Below, piece by piece: positions 11,332 through 42,525 of a stretch of 64,000 nucleotides of DNA. The stretch lies in the NCBI RefSeq assembly GCF_037975245.1, contig NC_092574.1, forward strand, positions 4,954,713 through 5,018,712, written 5' to 3'. The notes beneath the pieces are model-generated. The model worked only from the letters and a program-made list of their open reading frames with translations. It ran no database searches and was not told where the DNA came from. The first letter of the stretch is position 1. Each line of letters begins with the position of its first letter. Source of the DNA: Apostichopus japonicus (taxonomy: Eukaryota > Echinodermata > Holothuroidea > Aspidochirotida > Stichopodidae). A program made the position numbers and the translations under genes.

Positions 11332-11524
11332 TGTGAGAAGGGAGGGTACTGCAGTATGTTGCCTTGGTCTGAGGTTGACAGGTTAGGAGCTGACGAAATG
11401 TGAGAATGTGAGGGTCCGCAGGCACCATACTTGCCTATATTTGTGGACCCATATACTAACTCTGTTGTATAGGGGGTGCAGAGGTCATTTGAGGTCAGAT
11501 GCTTGTAGGAACAAATGGCGAATG
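11332..11524. mobile_element. Family A element, displaced 3' part of the second copy
   Basis: This segment is nearly identical to 5560-5750 in the full-length family A copy (blocks GAGAAGGGAGGGTACTGCA and GGAGCTGACGAAATGTGAG). It then leaves homology at a GGGTAAGGGTTCTAA sequence. It marks where the broken second copy ends in this window. Confidence 0.65.
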
Positions 11525-11980
11525 TTGGGTAAGGGTTCTAAGGGGGGGGGGGGATGTTCCCCTCGCCATTGACATTTTTTTGAAGTTAAGGAATGCCTAG
11601 ATGCGAAATGGTGCTATATTTCTCAATTTTGTAGGTTCCAATAATCCTTTAGAAATGACCCAAATAGAATTTTCCAGAAGCAACACTTGATTAAACTGAT
11701 GAAAGTTAAAAACGTAAACAAAAATAGACAAAATATATGTTTTAGATTGTATTTTATTTAGTTTATCAAGCATTTTGTGAAAACATGCTTGAAAAAAATA
11801 TGGAAAAAACCCTAAATAAAGTCCATTAGCACGGACGGGTTGCCAATAGCACGTTCTTTTGTTACGAACTAACCGACTAACTAACATGGTGATTTCATGA
11901 GCTGATTCCCACAGTTAAAAATATATTTCTACACAGCCCGGCTGCATTCTAACTACTTTGAAAATGGGCTGTAATTTTTA
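11525..11980. other. Unassigned stretch
   Basis: A G run near 11,542-11,553 and AT-rich DNA. A 96-codon minus-strand ORF at 11,597-11,887 has no recognisable domain and no splice context and looks like chance. Confidence 0.35.
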
Positions 11981-12047
11981 CCAGGCTCCCCAGCCCAACC
12001 GGCCCACCGGGCATTGCCCAAATGCCCGTGTGGCCAGTCCGCCACTG
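11981..12047. mobile_element. Transposon end relic with inverted GGCC/ACCGGGC motifs
   Basis: A block GGCCCACCGGGCATT is followed by AATGCCCGTGTGGCC, an imperfect foldback. It is followed by GTCCGCCACTG, which matches a reversed hAT-like end of the CAGTGGCGG type seen at 9979. No partner end was found. Confidence 0.4.
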
Positions 12048-12640
12048 GCTACTACCCACTTTGCAACATTAACAATAAACTGAGAACTGTATGCACAGAC
12101 TAATATGGAAGTATTACACAAAAGTAGGTGTGTGGGAAGGGGGTGGGGAGGAGGGAGGGTTGCATTTTTCACGGCATTTCATAGGGACAACTATGGCACT
12201 ATTTGAGTGGAGCACTAAAATAATACAAGCAAAATAATGTGCCTCTCAGATACCAGAAATGACACTTTCCAGACATTAAATGTTGCACAAAAAACTCCAC
12301 TTAATCGAGTCATAAGAGGCGGGATAAAAAGTTTTCAAAGTTGGTTCCTAATCAGGTGTAAATTACTTGCCATAACATGTTTGCCATAACATGTCTCTGT
12401 TGTGAAAAAGTATTCCTTCTCTTTCCAAAAAGCGGGTAAAATCAAATTCAGTTTCAAAGTCGAATGCACGATGTATGTATGAAGACATGCAAATGATCTG
12501 TCTTTTTGTCGTACAACCCAAAGCGCCCTCACTATTTTCAATGCTTCAATGCTTAAACACACAGAATACACTGTGTCAGCATTCTTCCTAGTTCAACTTC
12601 TATGGGTCTATACCAGGAAATCAAAAGTGGCAACCAATGT
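12048..12640. other. Unassigned stretch
   Basis: No gene, RNA or repeat recognised. Short ORFs only. Confidence 0.35.
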
Positions 12641-12644
12641 ACAG

Positions 12645-12680
12645 ACCAGGGAGGGAGTTGTTAAGGAACAACTCCCTGGT
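12645..12680. repeat. Imperfect inverted repeat
   Basis: AGGGAGTTGTT and AACAACTCCCT form 11-bp arms around an AAGG loop. The outer ACCAGGG/CCTGGT bases can also pair if a 4-nt duplication is bulged. The function is unknown. Confidence 0.7.
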
Positions 12681-12734
12681 ACCGACACTGCTCTGAGTAG
12701 TAAAAGTAGTAGCTAGAACTCATTTACACAGTTG

Positions 12735-12754
12735 CAGAGCCGTATACGGCTCTG
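12735..12754. repeat. Perfect 20-bp palindrome
   Basis: CAGAGCCGTATACGGCTCTG reads the same on both strands. It directly precedes a 25-bp tandem repeat. It could be a dimeric binding site or a transposon footprint; nothing decides which. Confidence 0.9.
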
Positions 12755-12756
12755 TA

Positions 12757-12831
12757 CAGTAGATAGAGTGTACGCCCTCTACAGTAGATAGAGTGTACGC
12801 CCTCTACAGTAGATAGAGTGTACGCCCTCTG
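12757..12831. repeat. 25-bp tandem repeat, three exact copies
   Basis: CAGTAGATAGAGTGTACGCC followed by CTCT(A/G) starts at 12,757, 12,782 and 12,807. The copies are essentially identical, so the expansion is recent. Confidence 0.92.
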
Positions 12832-14696
12832 TAAATTCTTGTTTTATTGACTTTTTTTGTGTTGATTCTGATAAATTTGCGACACCATCAATACAGCTAA
12901 TGAATTTGAAACTGCAAGTTTGAATGGTTCATGAATTGTATATGGTCATGCTTATAGCAGAAAGAAACCTACGGTCTTAGCAAATCGAGTGGATTCATTT
13001 ACTGGTTAATGTGTGATTTCTGCCTAAATGTTGATGGTTGTAATCTTATTGCAAAGCAGTATACCCTTTAGGCAAGAACGGACTGGGTAATAAGCTTCCA
13101 TGATATAACAGGCCGCTGAGCGGGGTTAAAACAATGAAGAATTTGACGCCTTAGGCGAAAGTATAGCATCTTTCGCGAACAATCGGAAATCGGTGGCTTC
13201 GGCACCACCTCGGTTACCGTGTCGGGAAACCAGATAGGAGAACCCGTTCCTGCATTAAGGTCTGGTTGACGAAGCAACTTATTCATTTGAACTTCGCGTT
13301 ATCGAAATGAAATTTTGAATAAATAGAAAGCCCATTCATCTCTATACGAATATTTCTTTTATTTATTTATCTATATTTCATATTTGTTTATTTGCTTCAG
13401 AAAGTTTTTTGGACCATTGGAAAGTTGAAACTATAAATATCGACGCCACAGTACAGAAATGGCAGGTACTTCGTTGTTACATTTTCGACTGAATAGTTAG
13501 TACCTAAATCTTTATTCTTTGTTTGGGGGAGGGGGGGGGGTGTACTACGGTGGGCCAGGTAGAACATTTGAATCTTTTACTTTTCGTCGCGATATTTGGA
13601 CGCTTAATTTAAGCCAAACGTTCGAATTTTTACATCTTAAATTCGACCGGTATTTTATCTCAGAATTTTGACTTTTCTCTTCGGACTGTCGACTTTCTTT
13701 TAGATTTGGCTTTTAATAACAAACCTTGTCCGGCCCACAGGGGTGTAGGTAGCTTCCAAAAAGTTATTGAGATTGTTTATTTTAACCGTGCTACAAACGA
13801 TATGGAATACCATTTTAAAAATAGCATGTACAGACTAAAAATAAATAATTAAAATAAAATATTAAAATTAACAAAGGACAGATCTTCATCAAAGGGTCAT
13901 ATTTTATTTGCCAGTAGGGCACATATGCTACTTTGGAAAATAGTGGGGAGGGGCACGGGCCCCCAGTACCCCCGGCTTCTACCCCCTGCCCGCCACCAAA
14001 TTTCCAAGAAGGTGCCCGTGCCCGCGGTCTCGTACGGGATCGTGTTCCTGCGTGGCCTTGTTTACTACGTCTATGGGTTGGGAGGCGTTGGGGGAAGGAT
14101 AGGGAGGGTGGTTCCTCAGCAATATAGTGATTGGGTTCATCCCATAGCACTCTACTTCCGTTACGGAATTCTGATTCGATTTATAAGAAGAATGGTCATT
14201 CATAAAAGGCCGGCCCAGTTCCACGGCCCTGTATACCATACGCATGTTAGTCGGTGTCGTATTGAAAACAATCACTGATTAGTTCTCAGCAAGCCATGTC
14301 ATTAATTAATTGTTAAAATTGCCAGGTAGAGCAACGTAGCCGGATACAGGATAATGAATTGGGATCATAGAAATTGAAGTAGGTTCAATATTCTATGATT
14401 GGTATAATGAAATCATGAGCGCGGATATCGTATGTTAATTTTTGTAAGTTCGGGGCGACATGGTCACTAGGAAGATCATTGGCAGGAGATAAAGCTGTCG
14501 TTGACGATAAAAATAGCGACCCTGTCATTGAAATACCATATAATTCTGAGTGTTTGCCTCTCTCTTTCACACTATAGTCATATTGTTTTGAATTACTCGT
14601 GATAGGCGGATATCATTAGGAAGCCCATATAGGGTTCATTTCGTCAAAGACGAACCCTGAACTTGAACGTAGTCAAATAGTATGCCAGCCCTTTTT
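12832..14696. other. Upstream flank of NAA15, no gene seen
   Basis: Contains G-rich runs (about 13,526-13,540) and a C-rich stretch near 13,950-14,000 but no recognisable gene. Overlapping ORFs on both strands at 13,815-14,280 cancel each other and are not convincing. The NAA15 promoter is probably in the last few hundred bases. Confidence 0.35.
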
Positions 14697-14712
14697 TGCA
14701 CGCATGCGTGCA
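14697..14712. promoter_or_regulatory. 16-bp palindrome resembling an NRF1 site upstream of NAA15
   Basis: TGCACGCATGCGTGCA is a perfect palindrome whose core CGCATGCG is shared with the NRF1 consensus (a GCGCATGCGC core). It lies about 167 bp upstream of the chosen NAA15 start codon, where a housekeeping promoter would be expected. Regulatory use is inferred from sequence and position only. Confidence 0.4.
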
Positions 14713-14878
14713 CGCTCGTATTTTTGTGTATGTACTAACGATGTCAGGTTGTATGCATGCGATATGCATGGATATATAGCAACCCATTGAGTGCTGTATA
14801 GCCACGAGGTCCGTGTAGGATTTAAGTGTAAAAACCCTCTTTTATGTTGATGTGTTTGGAAGAAACCTACGCATGAAA

Positions 14879-34619
<19,741 letters not shown>

Positions 34620-36079
34620 GGAGAGGGCAGTATTCAAGGTCAAAGGTTTATGTTGATGATGATGATGATGATCTGTGGTCTACCAGGCAGGTATGAAGGT
34701 GTGTAGGGATGAGTTGTCAGTGACAGACAGGCCACTAGTTATTATTACCAGCGAAAGAGTGAGTGAGAGGGAGCTGCTATGGATGGTCATGCTACTAACC
34801 AACTACCATTTGAGCACAGAGCTGTCAATGTTGTTAAGACAACATGAACCACCACATGGAGGAGGAGGAGGAGGAGGAGGAGGGTACATTCATGAAGCTG
34901 TCACTTGGTATCATTCACATCATTAACTGTTGTAGTTATCAGTGATCCTATGTAAGTGGACCTGCTGTGAATGACGGTGCCAGAGGCCATTCCAGCTTTC
35001 AGGATGACTATACATTTGTGGCAGTGATATTATTTATTCTTAACCGTGAAGGCAGCAGGCATGAGACTTTGAAGAGATGTTATTTTGACGAGACAATGTG
35101 AATTTAAAGGATATAAGAAATATGTAAACATTCTTAGCAAAAGTGTAACTGATATGGTAACATAACAAAATGGATTCATAAATGATTTCTCTTTAAACTA
35201 ATGTTACAGTTTGACTAAATGCCTCTGGAAATTGTTACTTGAGATGTAGAACAGTTACTGAATCAGCCATAATTAAAAGGAATTAGTCAAGAGGTTATTG
35301 ATACATAACCTGAAATTTACAAACAAATCACTACCAAAGCATATCAATATTTGACGTACAGGTTGAGACAGAATGACATTTTGGAACTCACTACAAGCCC
35401 TTCAGACTTAAAATTTGAACCAGTACAAACATGTTTGTGACGTCACAGACTCACTTTGTTTAGACATGGGGTTTCCGTCGGGGGAGGGGTGTAGAGGTTT
35501 TTTCCAAATGTTATTTTCTCTTAACTTGTCATTCATATGTACATGCTTTTGTATATGTGTTTGTATCTGGAATATTCTGTTATAGGAACAATAACCCCAG
35601 CTATCATCTTATGCTTATATGATAGACGTGGCTTGTGATGAGCATATACCCCAAACATGCTAAGACAGATCTTGCTCCATCAAGGGCCTGCTACTGATTT
35701 ATTTATGTGCTAGTACAAGTAGGAGTTGACACCTTGTCCTTAGCCTCTGCGTTTTCATTTCCTATTCCGGGATGAGCCTAGGGGAAAAAAATCACAGAAC
35801 TTTGCAAAAATATTGGTATAAGGCCCCCAGTTTGCGTATGCTACAGTGTGTTAGGATAATAGTTTTTGTCCCTGAGGTAGAAAAGAAATCACAGATATTC
35901 CATGAATTTGCGGAAAAAAGCTCATGCCTGTATTATCGAGGTTCATGTAAATAGTATTGAGATTGAAACCAATGCCTTTATTAGGGTCTGTTAACGGGGA
36001 CACGAAACCCAACCATCAACTTTGACTCCTATATGACATAGCTACTTGTGAAGAACAGTCTTCCCGAACAGCTAATAAA
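34620..36079 (+). other. NAA15: Probable NAA15 3' UTR
   Basis: Starts right after the stop. Contains (GAT)n at about 34,652-34,671 and (GGA)n at 34,858-34,883. The first AATAAA I find on this strand is at 36,074-36,079. Later ones are at 36,778 and 37,740, so the true end is uncertain. Confidence 0.45.
36074..36079 (+). terminator. Candidate polyadenylation signal for NAA15
   Basis: AATAAA in the sense orientation, about 1.45 kb past the stop codon. Alternatives are at 36,778-36,783 and 37,740-37,745. Chosen only as the first canonical hexamer. Confidence 0.3.
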
Positions 36080-39000
36080 GAAATCTTGCTCCGTTTGGGA
36101 GGTAAGCTTGTTTGCAACTCTGTCTGCGAGCTATCATTTTGTAAATCTGTGATGTCATATTGCCACAGGGATTTGAACACTTTTATTTTTCTCTCTGTAT
36201 TTCATTTCATATTTTCAAGGGTAGAATGTTAACAGCACTTGTCATTGAAACCAATGGCCATCATTATGTCATTGTTGAGAGGATCAAGGTTTTAGAGGCC
36301 CTGTATTATAGAAGATAAAGTTTGTAATGATGAAAAAACATAAGAAAATGAAGCATGTGATGGCTCGATGTCAGATTTAGACGTGATCAAGTTTTCAGCC
36401 TTGTGTGTAGAAAACATCATTAGATAGTCGCAATTGGAGTCAGATTTATCTTAGCTGTTTGTGGGATTTGTTCATGACAGTTATCTCCATCACAGTGATC
36501 AATATTGAGACTTGAGTTTGTGTCTCCTGGTTGTGAAGGGTTGAAAGAGTGGGTGAGGTGGGAGGGGAGGGGGGGGGTGTGAGTTATCTATAACAGTTAT
36601 CTCAGATTGATCATGATGGTTGGGGTTTGACTCCTGGGTGTGGAGGGTGGCAACAGGGGGGGGGGGTGAGTTCTTCACTGTATCTTTATCACATATAATG
36701 ACCAATAATGATGACTGGCTTTGTGTCAACTTTAAGAACTTCACTACTTGTGATTCAGCAGTAAGTACATTATAGAAAATAAAATCATTGTCAAAGAAAC
36801 AGATAACCATTTAAAAATTCAAGTCATTGGAATCGATGATGTCATAGTTAGACTTACTCAAGTCTGCAGCGTTATGTGTGATAATGAAGTCAGATGTTCA
36901 TCACGAGTATCTCTGTCTAGTTGAAAATGCTGATGGTTTAGCTTTCTCATTAAGCCTCTCATTATTACTCTCAAAGTTAAATTGGCCTGATATACCTTGA
37001 AATCTTCACCCAAACTGGGTGTTGCATACTCCATGGTATATCTTTCTATTATTCTAGTTTGATATTTTTGTCAAGTGAAGAACCCCATCAAATCTTGTCA
37101 ATCTTGAGCATGTAGAATTGACAGATGAAGATGCTGTTTGGTTAAGGCCTATTTAAGGTTATGTAGTGCAATAGAAGTTTGCATGAGTTAGATCTCCATT
37201 CCAAAGCAGAGCATAGAATTATATAAGTAGTAGACATTAAGGTTTCAATTCATATCTTAAAATCTCTTGATTTCAAAGTTTGTTTTTTAAATATAATAGT
37301 TTTGATAATTTGGAGAGAAATTTGGGGTAGATGGCATGATGTATGTATGTATACATATATATATCTATATATACGTATAGAGAGAGAGGTATGAGAGTTT
37401 AATGATACTTTAAATGATCTTAAGTGTCTTGCCCACAGCCAGTTGTAGTAGGTATGTACAGTCACTGTTGGTACTCAATACTCATGCATAAATCTCCAAC
37501 ATTATGTTTGTACTACATCTTGCTGTGCTCTTGTGGTTCCTGTTGAATGGCTTGATCAGCCCATAAGAGCTCTTCAGCTGTGTGTCAGGGGAAATGGGGG
37601 AGGGGGGTGTGGGGTGGTTCAGGTCATCTGAGCAAAGTCAGCTTTGGAGGTTGACCAGCAGACAACCAATTGTATACATCAAATTTAAATTCCATTGTAA
37701 CTAAATACCCAAGTAGGTATCACTCTCTGGAGATACTGAAATAAAACAATTGTAGTGTCAGGCCTGTGATCCATGCAAAGGGGAGTGTTACAGGCCCAAA
37801 GCTGGTGTTCTATTCACCAAACCTACAGATCTCTCCTACAGTGAATATATGGGGCTCTATTCACAAAACCTACACATCTCTCCTACAGTGAATATATGGG
37901 GCTCTATTCACAAAACCTACACATCTCTCCTAAAACATTGGTGATCCTATTTGTGATCTATATATATTGCATATTGGTGAACATATTGGTGATCTATTCA
38001 CCAACCCTACACCTTTCTCATATAGTGATTTGTTTATATTTTGCTATGTATGTTCAGACAAACACAAAGTAAGACCTGTTGTCCCAAGTTACAACCAGGA
38101 ACAATCCTTATAATGTGCCCTGCCAGTATTTGGTGGTTGTTGGGACAACTCCCATCCTACTTGTTAGTTATTTGCTCAGGTCTCCTCTAATGTTAGATGA
38201 CGACACCCGACTACCACAGGTATAGTATTTTATTTTATTTATAGTTTTGCAGTCTTTGTGATGTGGTCTTTTGTATTGAATTTGAAAAAAAAAAAAATGT
38301 TTAAGGAAGTGTACCTTACATATTGGGTCAGACGTTGTCAACCTTCACAGAATTAGTCTGTTTACATTGAGAAAAGTGTATCACAAATATTTGAGTTTCA
38401 ACGTGAAAGATAATTTTGCCTAAATAATAGGTCTAAAAGCAGTTCTGTAAATATTAAAATATATACCAACTTTATGGTGATTGTATCATCCATAAATTAA
38501 CTACCAATTCAACCTGTCATAAAATCCCTTCAAAGATGAAAATAACAATTTAAAATGTTAATAGTGACCTTGACTCCTGACAGCATGTCACTTTCAAGTC
38601 TTCATATGTATGTACTCTTAAACTACAAGCAGAACATTCCCTTTAAAAGTTTTGTTATGCAATCAATCTCCAAAAATCTTCTTTTGATGGTATTATGTAG
38701 TAAACAATCGCCCAAACATCATGTACTTTTGTGCTTATTCGTAGAATTCGAGGGAGAGAAAACTTCAGGGAAAAAGATGTCTTTGTTTATCCAAAACATA
38801 AATTGGATGCATTGCACAGGCAGGTGTATTGACCTTACCTTCCATAACTGTATTTTAGATTGGCTAGATGCTGGACCTTGTGTGTTTAATGCAATCACTA
38901 CTGTTTGCCTGGTACCATCATGTGTTGTTAAACATGGGACACTGTTATTGTAGGAATTTTTAATTCTATTCTCAGCGAATGAACCAAAATATTGGCAAGG

Positions 39001-40440
39001 AAGTTAATCGTCGTGATTGTACGATTATTAATACACAAGAGAAAAAAAAAGGTTAAGAATCGATTTACTTGTGAATAAATTGGAATGCATAGCGAGGCTT
39101 TAAAATTCCCTGTGAATGTAACACTGGATAAGTCTTCTAATTTTAATCTTCTTCTAGTATTGCCTCAATGCAGCTAACTTGTTTCTTATAGAAATCCATT
39201 TAATTTACTTTTTCTTCTCAACAAGGAGACTGCTTAACCAGTCAACATCACATAGACAATGTGTAGTGTTAGTCTCCTTCAGAAACAATATACAAAGTGA
39301 GAATTTATACTGCAACCATACTACTTCTATGTTAGTTATTTGACACACATGTCCATGTAATAAGTTTACCTGCCTGTTCCCATAGGTGCATTTAAACTGT
39401 TAGTTCAGTGAGTTAGTTTTATGATCATCATCTAACACTGTGTGTTATTTAATGTGGTCAAGGTTATTGTCCTCCTCCACTATTGTTAACCATGGTGTGT
39501 CCCCATTTAGGCCTTTATCTGCAGTTCCTCATGTTGGCTGATTCAGTACTGTTGGGTAATAACAATGAGATTATTTTCTATTGTTCTCTCTTTTTTTTTT
39601 ATAATTTAGAATGTAAAGCTATGCATTACTGAAGTTGAGCTAAGAATACAAGAAGAAAATCTTAAGGGTCTCTTCATATTTTCATTTTAAATGTCAAAAT
39701 GATTCCAACTATATCTGGATTCCGAAGGAAATAATGGAATCGACCTGATCTGATACTGCCAATGAATGAAAAGGTTCAAACAGCTGGCTGCTTAGCATTG
39801 TTGTCAGATCTGTTGTCATCTTTTACTTTGTTTTCATCATCCGAAGGTACTATTTCTCCAGAACTACCCTTAGTAACCAGGGAGCACCGACACACTTTTG
39901 CTGAAAAATTGGGTTTCCCTGCTATTTTGGTCTCACTCACATTTATTTTTGATAACTATGTAACAACTGGCATCTACCCTCGAAGGGCTCACTTCCAAAA
40001 TTACACACAGCCCCCACCAGAGGGTCGCAAACATCATGTTTTGTACAGGGGGTAAATGGAAAATAGACCTTATATTGTATTTGGCTGCATTTCTTTATCA
40101 AATACTGTATTTCAGCATATTTAATATTAAAATGTTGCCCTATTTTTATCCTTCATTTGAGTATACATTCCATTGCAAACATTTATCGCAGTGATTTTTT
40201 TTAAAGAAAACCAAGTTTGTACCAAATTTGCATCTAGCACAGATTTGCATCTGGCAACACTGTCCTGTTATTGCTGATGACCACCATAGGGGCTTAATAA
40301 GACCACAATTTTTCTCTAATGGACAGAGGCACCTTCCTTATTTTATTCTCACTGGTACCCACTTCAGACCAAACATGCTTTCACTTGCAGAGCTGCATAA
40401 TATCTAATTGTGAAGGACAAAAAGTTTTGTTCACCTAAAA
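36080..40440. other. Intergenic stretch between convergent genes, left part
   Basis: No gene seen. It contains a diverged ~122-bp duplication around 36,477-36,680 (blocks ACAGTTATCTC, GTTG(G/T)G and G-rich ends), a 47-bp tandem repeat at 37,808-37,945 and poly-A/T runs. The 132-codon ORF at 38,555-38,953 shows no domain and its composition resembles non-coding neighbours. Confidence 0.4.
37808..37945. repeat. 47-bp tandem repeat, about 3 copies
   Basis: TTCAC(C/A)AAACCTACA starts units near 37,813, 37,860 and 37,907. Each is followed by TCTCTCCTACAGTGAATATA and GGGGCTCTA. A degenerate fourth unit (CTATTCACCAACCCTACACC) lies near 37,988. Confidence 0.85.
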
Positions 40441-42090
40441 ACAAACCGTAAGCAGTTTTTTCCAAAATTTTGGCCAAAATTTGACCCATTTATTCATAAA
40501 TGTCAAGATAAAACTCAAGATGACAAACAAAGGTTTGATTTGACAGCTTTGAAATCACGTATCACTGGCAAGATGCGTCGAGCGCCCTTTTATTTCGCTC
40601 AGTTTGCAACGTTTCAGAGGAACAATAGAAAACGGAAAAACTTTTAGGGACAACAAAAGATTTTAAACCTTTGTTCGTCGTAAAAGTTTTTCGCTCTTAC
40701 TTTTTCTTGAGATGAAAAAACTTGTTGTCGCAAATGCAAAAAATGTGTATCTTTTCTGGTAGTTCGCGACACGCTGATTACGAATCTGAAGTTTATTTTG
40801 GAATTGGGTGTTGTGAGGGGGCGTGGGGGGGGGGGCAAAAACCTGATTTGCAGTTTTCCAAAACTGACCCAAACTCGTTCCAAAACTGACCCAAAATCGA
40901 CCTAAATCGATTTCGCCCAAATGACGTAACAGGGAGTAATCGATGCTCAGGAGCCCAAATCTGCAACTCCCAGGTCCATATCTGCTTCCGTTTGGGAGAT
41001 ACGTGGTTCCAAAGTACAAGATAAAAATACGTGTTCTTTATAAGTGCACAATTTGGAAAACCCCCTCTTTTCAGCCCCTCTCTTGTCCTCTCTGAAACAC
41101 CCATCGACATTAAAATTAGACGTGAAGTAGAAGACACTCTTGTCTTTGTTATACACCAATTTCGTGTAATTATTTGACCGAGAAATGCTTTTTGTCTATA
41201 TGATTTCTATTTGCGACAAAAACTGGTGTTTTGTCTTGAAAAGTTAAAAAAGTACCTCTTTTTGGTACCCAATTCCAAAATAATCTTCAGATTCGTAATC
41301 AGCGTGTCGCGAACTACCAGAAAAGGTACACATTTATCGCCTTTGCGACAACAAGTTTTTTCACCTCAAAAAACCTTAAAGCAGTTTTTGCCAAAATTTA
41401 TGCCAAAATTTGACCCACTTATTCATAAATGTCAATATAAAACTCAAGATGACAAACAAAGGTTTGATTTGACTGCTTTGAAATCACGTATCACTGGCAA
41501 GATGCGTCGAGCGCCCTTTTATTTCGCTCAGTTTGCAACTTTTCAGAGGAACAATAGAAAAGCGAAAAACTTTGAGGGACAACAAAGGATTTTAAACCTT
41601 TGTTCGTCGTAAAAGTTTTTCGCTCTTACTTTTTCAAGTTCGAGGTGAAAAAACTTGTTGTCGCAAAGTCGATAAATGTGTATCTTTTCTGGTAGTTCGC
41701 GACACGCTGATTACGAATCTTAAGTTTATTTTGGAATTGGGTACCAAAAAGAGGTACTTTTTTAACTTTTCAGACAAAAAAACCTATTTTTGGCGCAAAT
41801 AAAAATTGCCAAAAATTTACCCAAAATAGATCTAGCCCAAAAGACGTAATAGGGAGTAATCGATGCTCAGGAGCCCAGATCTGCAACTCCCAGGTCCATA
41901 TCTGCTTCCGTTCGGGAGATACGTGGTCCCAAAGGACCCGATAGAAATACGTGTTCTTTATAAGTGCACAATTTGGACAACCCCCTCTTTTCAGCCCCCT
42001 CTCTTGTCCTCTCTGAAACACCCATCGACATTAAAATTAGACGTGGAGTAGAAGACACCCTTGTCTTTGTTATACGCCAATTTCGTGTAA
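40441..42090. repeat. Duplicated ~0.7-kb block at ~925-bp offset
   Basis: The sequence at about 40,441-41,165 is repeated at about 41,366-42,090. AGGTTTGATTTGAC is at 40,531 and 41,460 (offset 929). AGGGAGTAATCGATGCTCAG is at about 40,931 and 41,851 (offset 920). One copy of the internal hairpin arm is inverted between them. Related minus-strand ORFs in both copies share residues such as RKQIWTWELQIWAPEHRLLP. I do not recognise this as a known protein, and copy 2 is frame-shifted relative to copy 1. Most likely an unclassified transposable element. Confidence 0.75.
41239..41770. repeat. Large inverted repeat, 129-bp arms
   Basis: The arm at 41,239-41,367 is the near-perfect reverse complement of 41,642-41,770, separated by ~274 bp. 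Landmarks: GTTAAAAAAGTACCTCTTTT and GCGTGTCGCGAACTACCAG in the left arm, and their complements in the right. A third, direct copy of the right arm lies at about 40,690-40,805. Such a structure could form a long hairpin in RNA or DNA. Confidence 0.85.
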
Positions 42091-42399
42091 TTATCTGACC
42101 GGGAAAGGCTTTTTGTCTATATGATTTATAATTTTTTCATAAATCATAAATCAGGTTTTTTGGCCCTCCCCTTTGGAAAAGTGCCTACTGTGCAAGCACT
42201 TTTTAAATCAATTTTATTTTCAAAAATATAGCTTTTTCTTAGATGAAATTTATTTACTTTACGAAAGAGTCCTAGGCTAGATCGATCTACCATATTCCAC
42301 TTTACACTGGCCCACCTGAAATACTGGTAAGTTCCGCTCTGCGACTGCACACTTGACTTAATTTTGTTTTTTCAATTATTTTACTAATAATGTGGGATA

Positions 42400-42525
42400 T
42401 TTTCGAAATTCCTGAACATTTTGACGAAACGGGGACATTTTCGGGGACACTTGTTCATCGGGGACAGCACACTGTAATCGGGGACTGTCCCCGAAAATCG
42501 GGGACGTCTGGTCACCTAAGGTAGC
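42400..42525. repeat. Foldback relic rich in GGGGAC motifs
   Basis: CGGGGAC occurs five times within ~100 bp, and AATCGGGGACTGTCCCCGA is a local palindrome. It ends with GGGGACGTCTGGTCACCT. Likely a decayed DNA-transposon end; no partner end defined. Confidence 0.5.

Noticed and set aside
13540-13745. Possible small transposon with GGTGGGCCAGG / CCGGCCCACAG ends
   Set aside because: The ends pair only roughly and no target duplication could be found.
13815-14280. Overlapping ORFs of 98-117 codons on both strands
   Set aside because: They overlap on opposite strands in a GC-rich patch that resembles transposon ends; no conserved protein recognised.
14852-14878. Upstream in-frame ATGs (14,852 and 14,873) as NAA15 start
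   Set aside because: The known family N-terminus begins MP-x-x-LPPKE, which matches 14,879. The extra residues have no counterpart, though use of 14,873 cannot be excluded.
38555-38953. 132-codon plus-strand ORF in the intergenic region
   Set aside because: No recognisable domain, no splice context, and composition like its non-coding surroundings.
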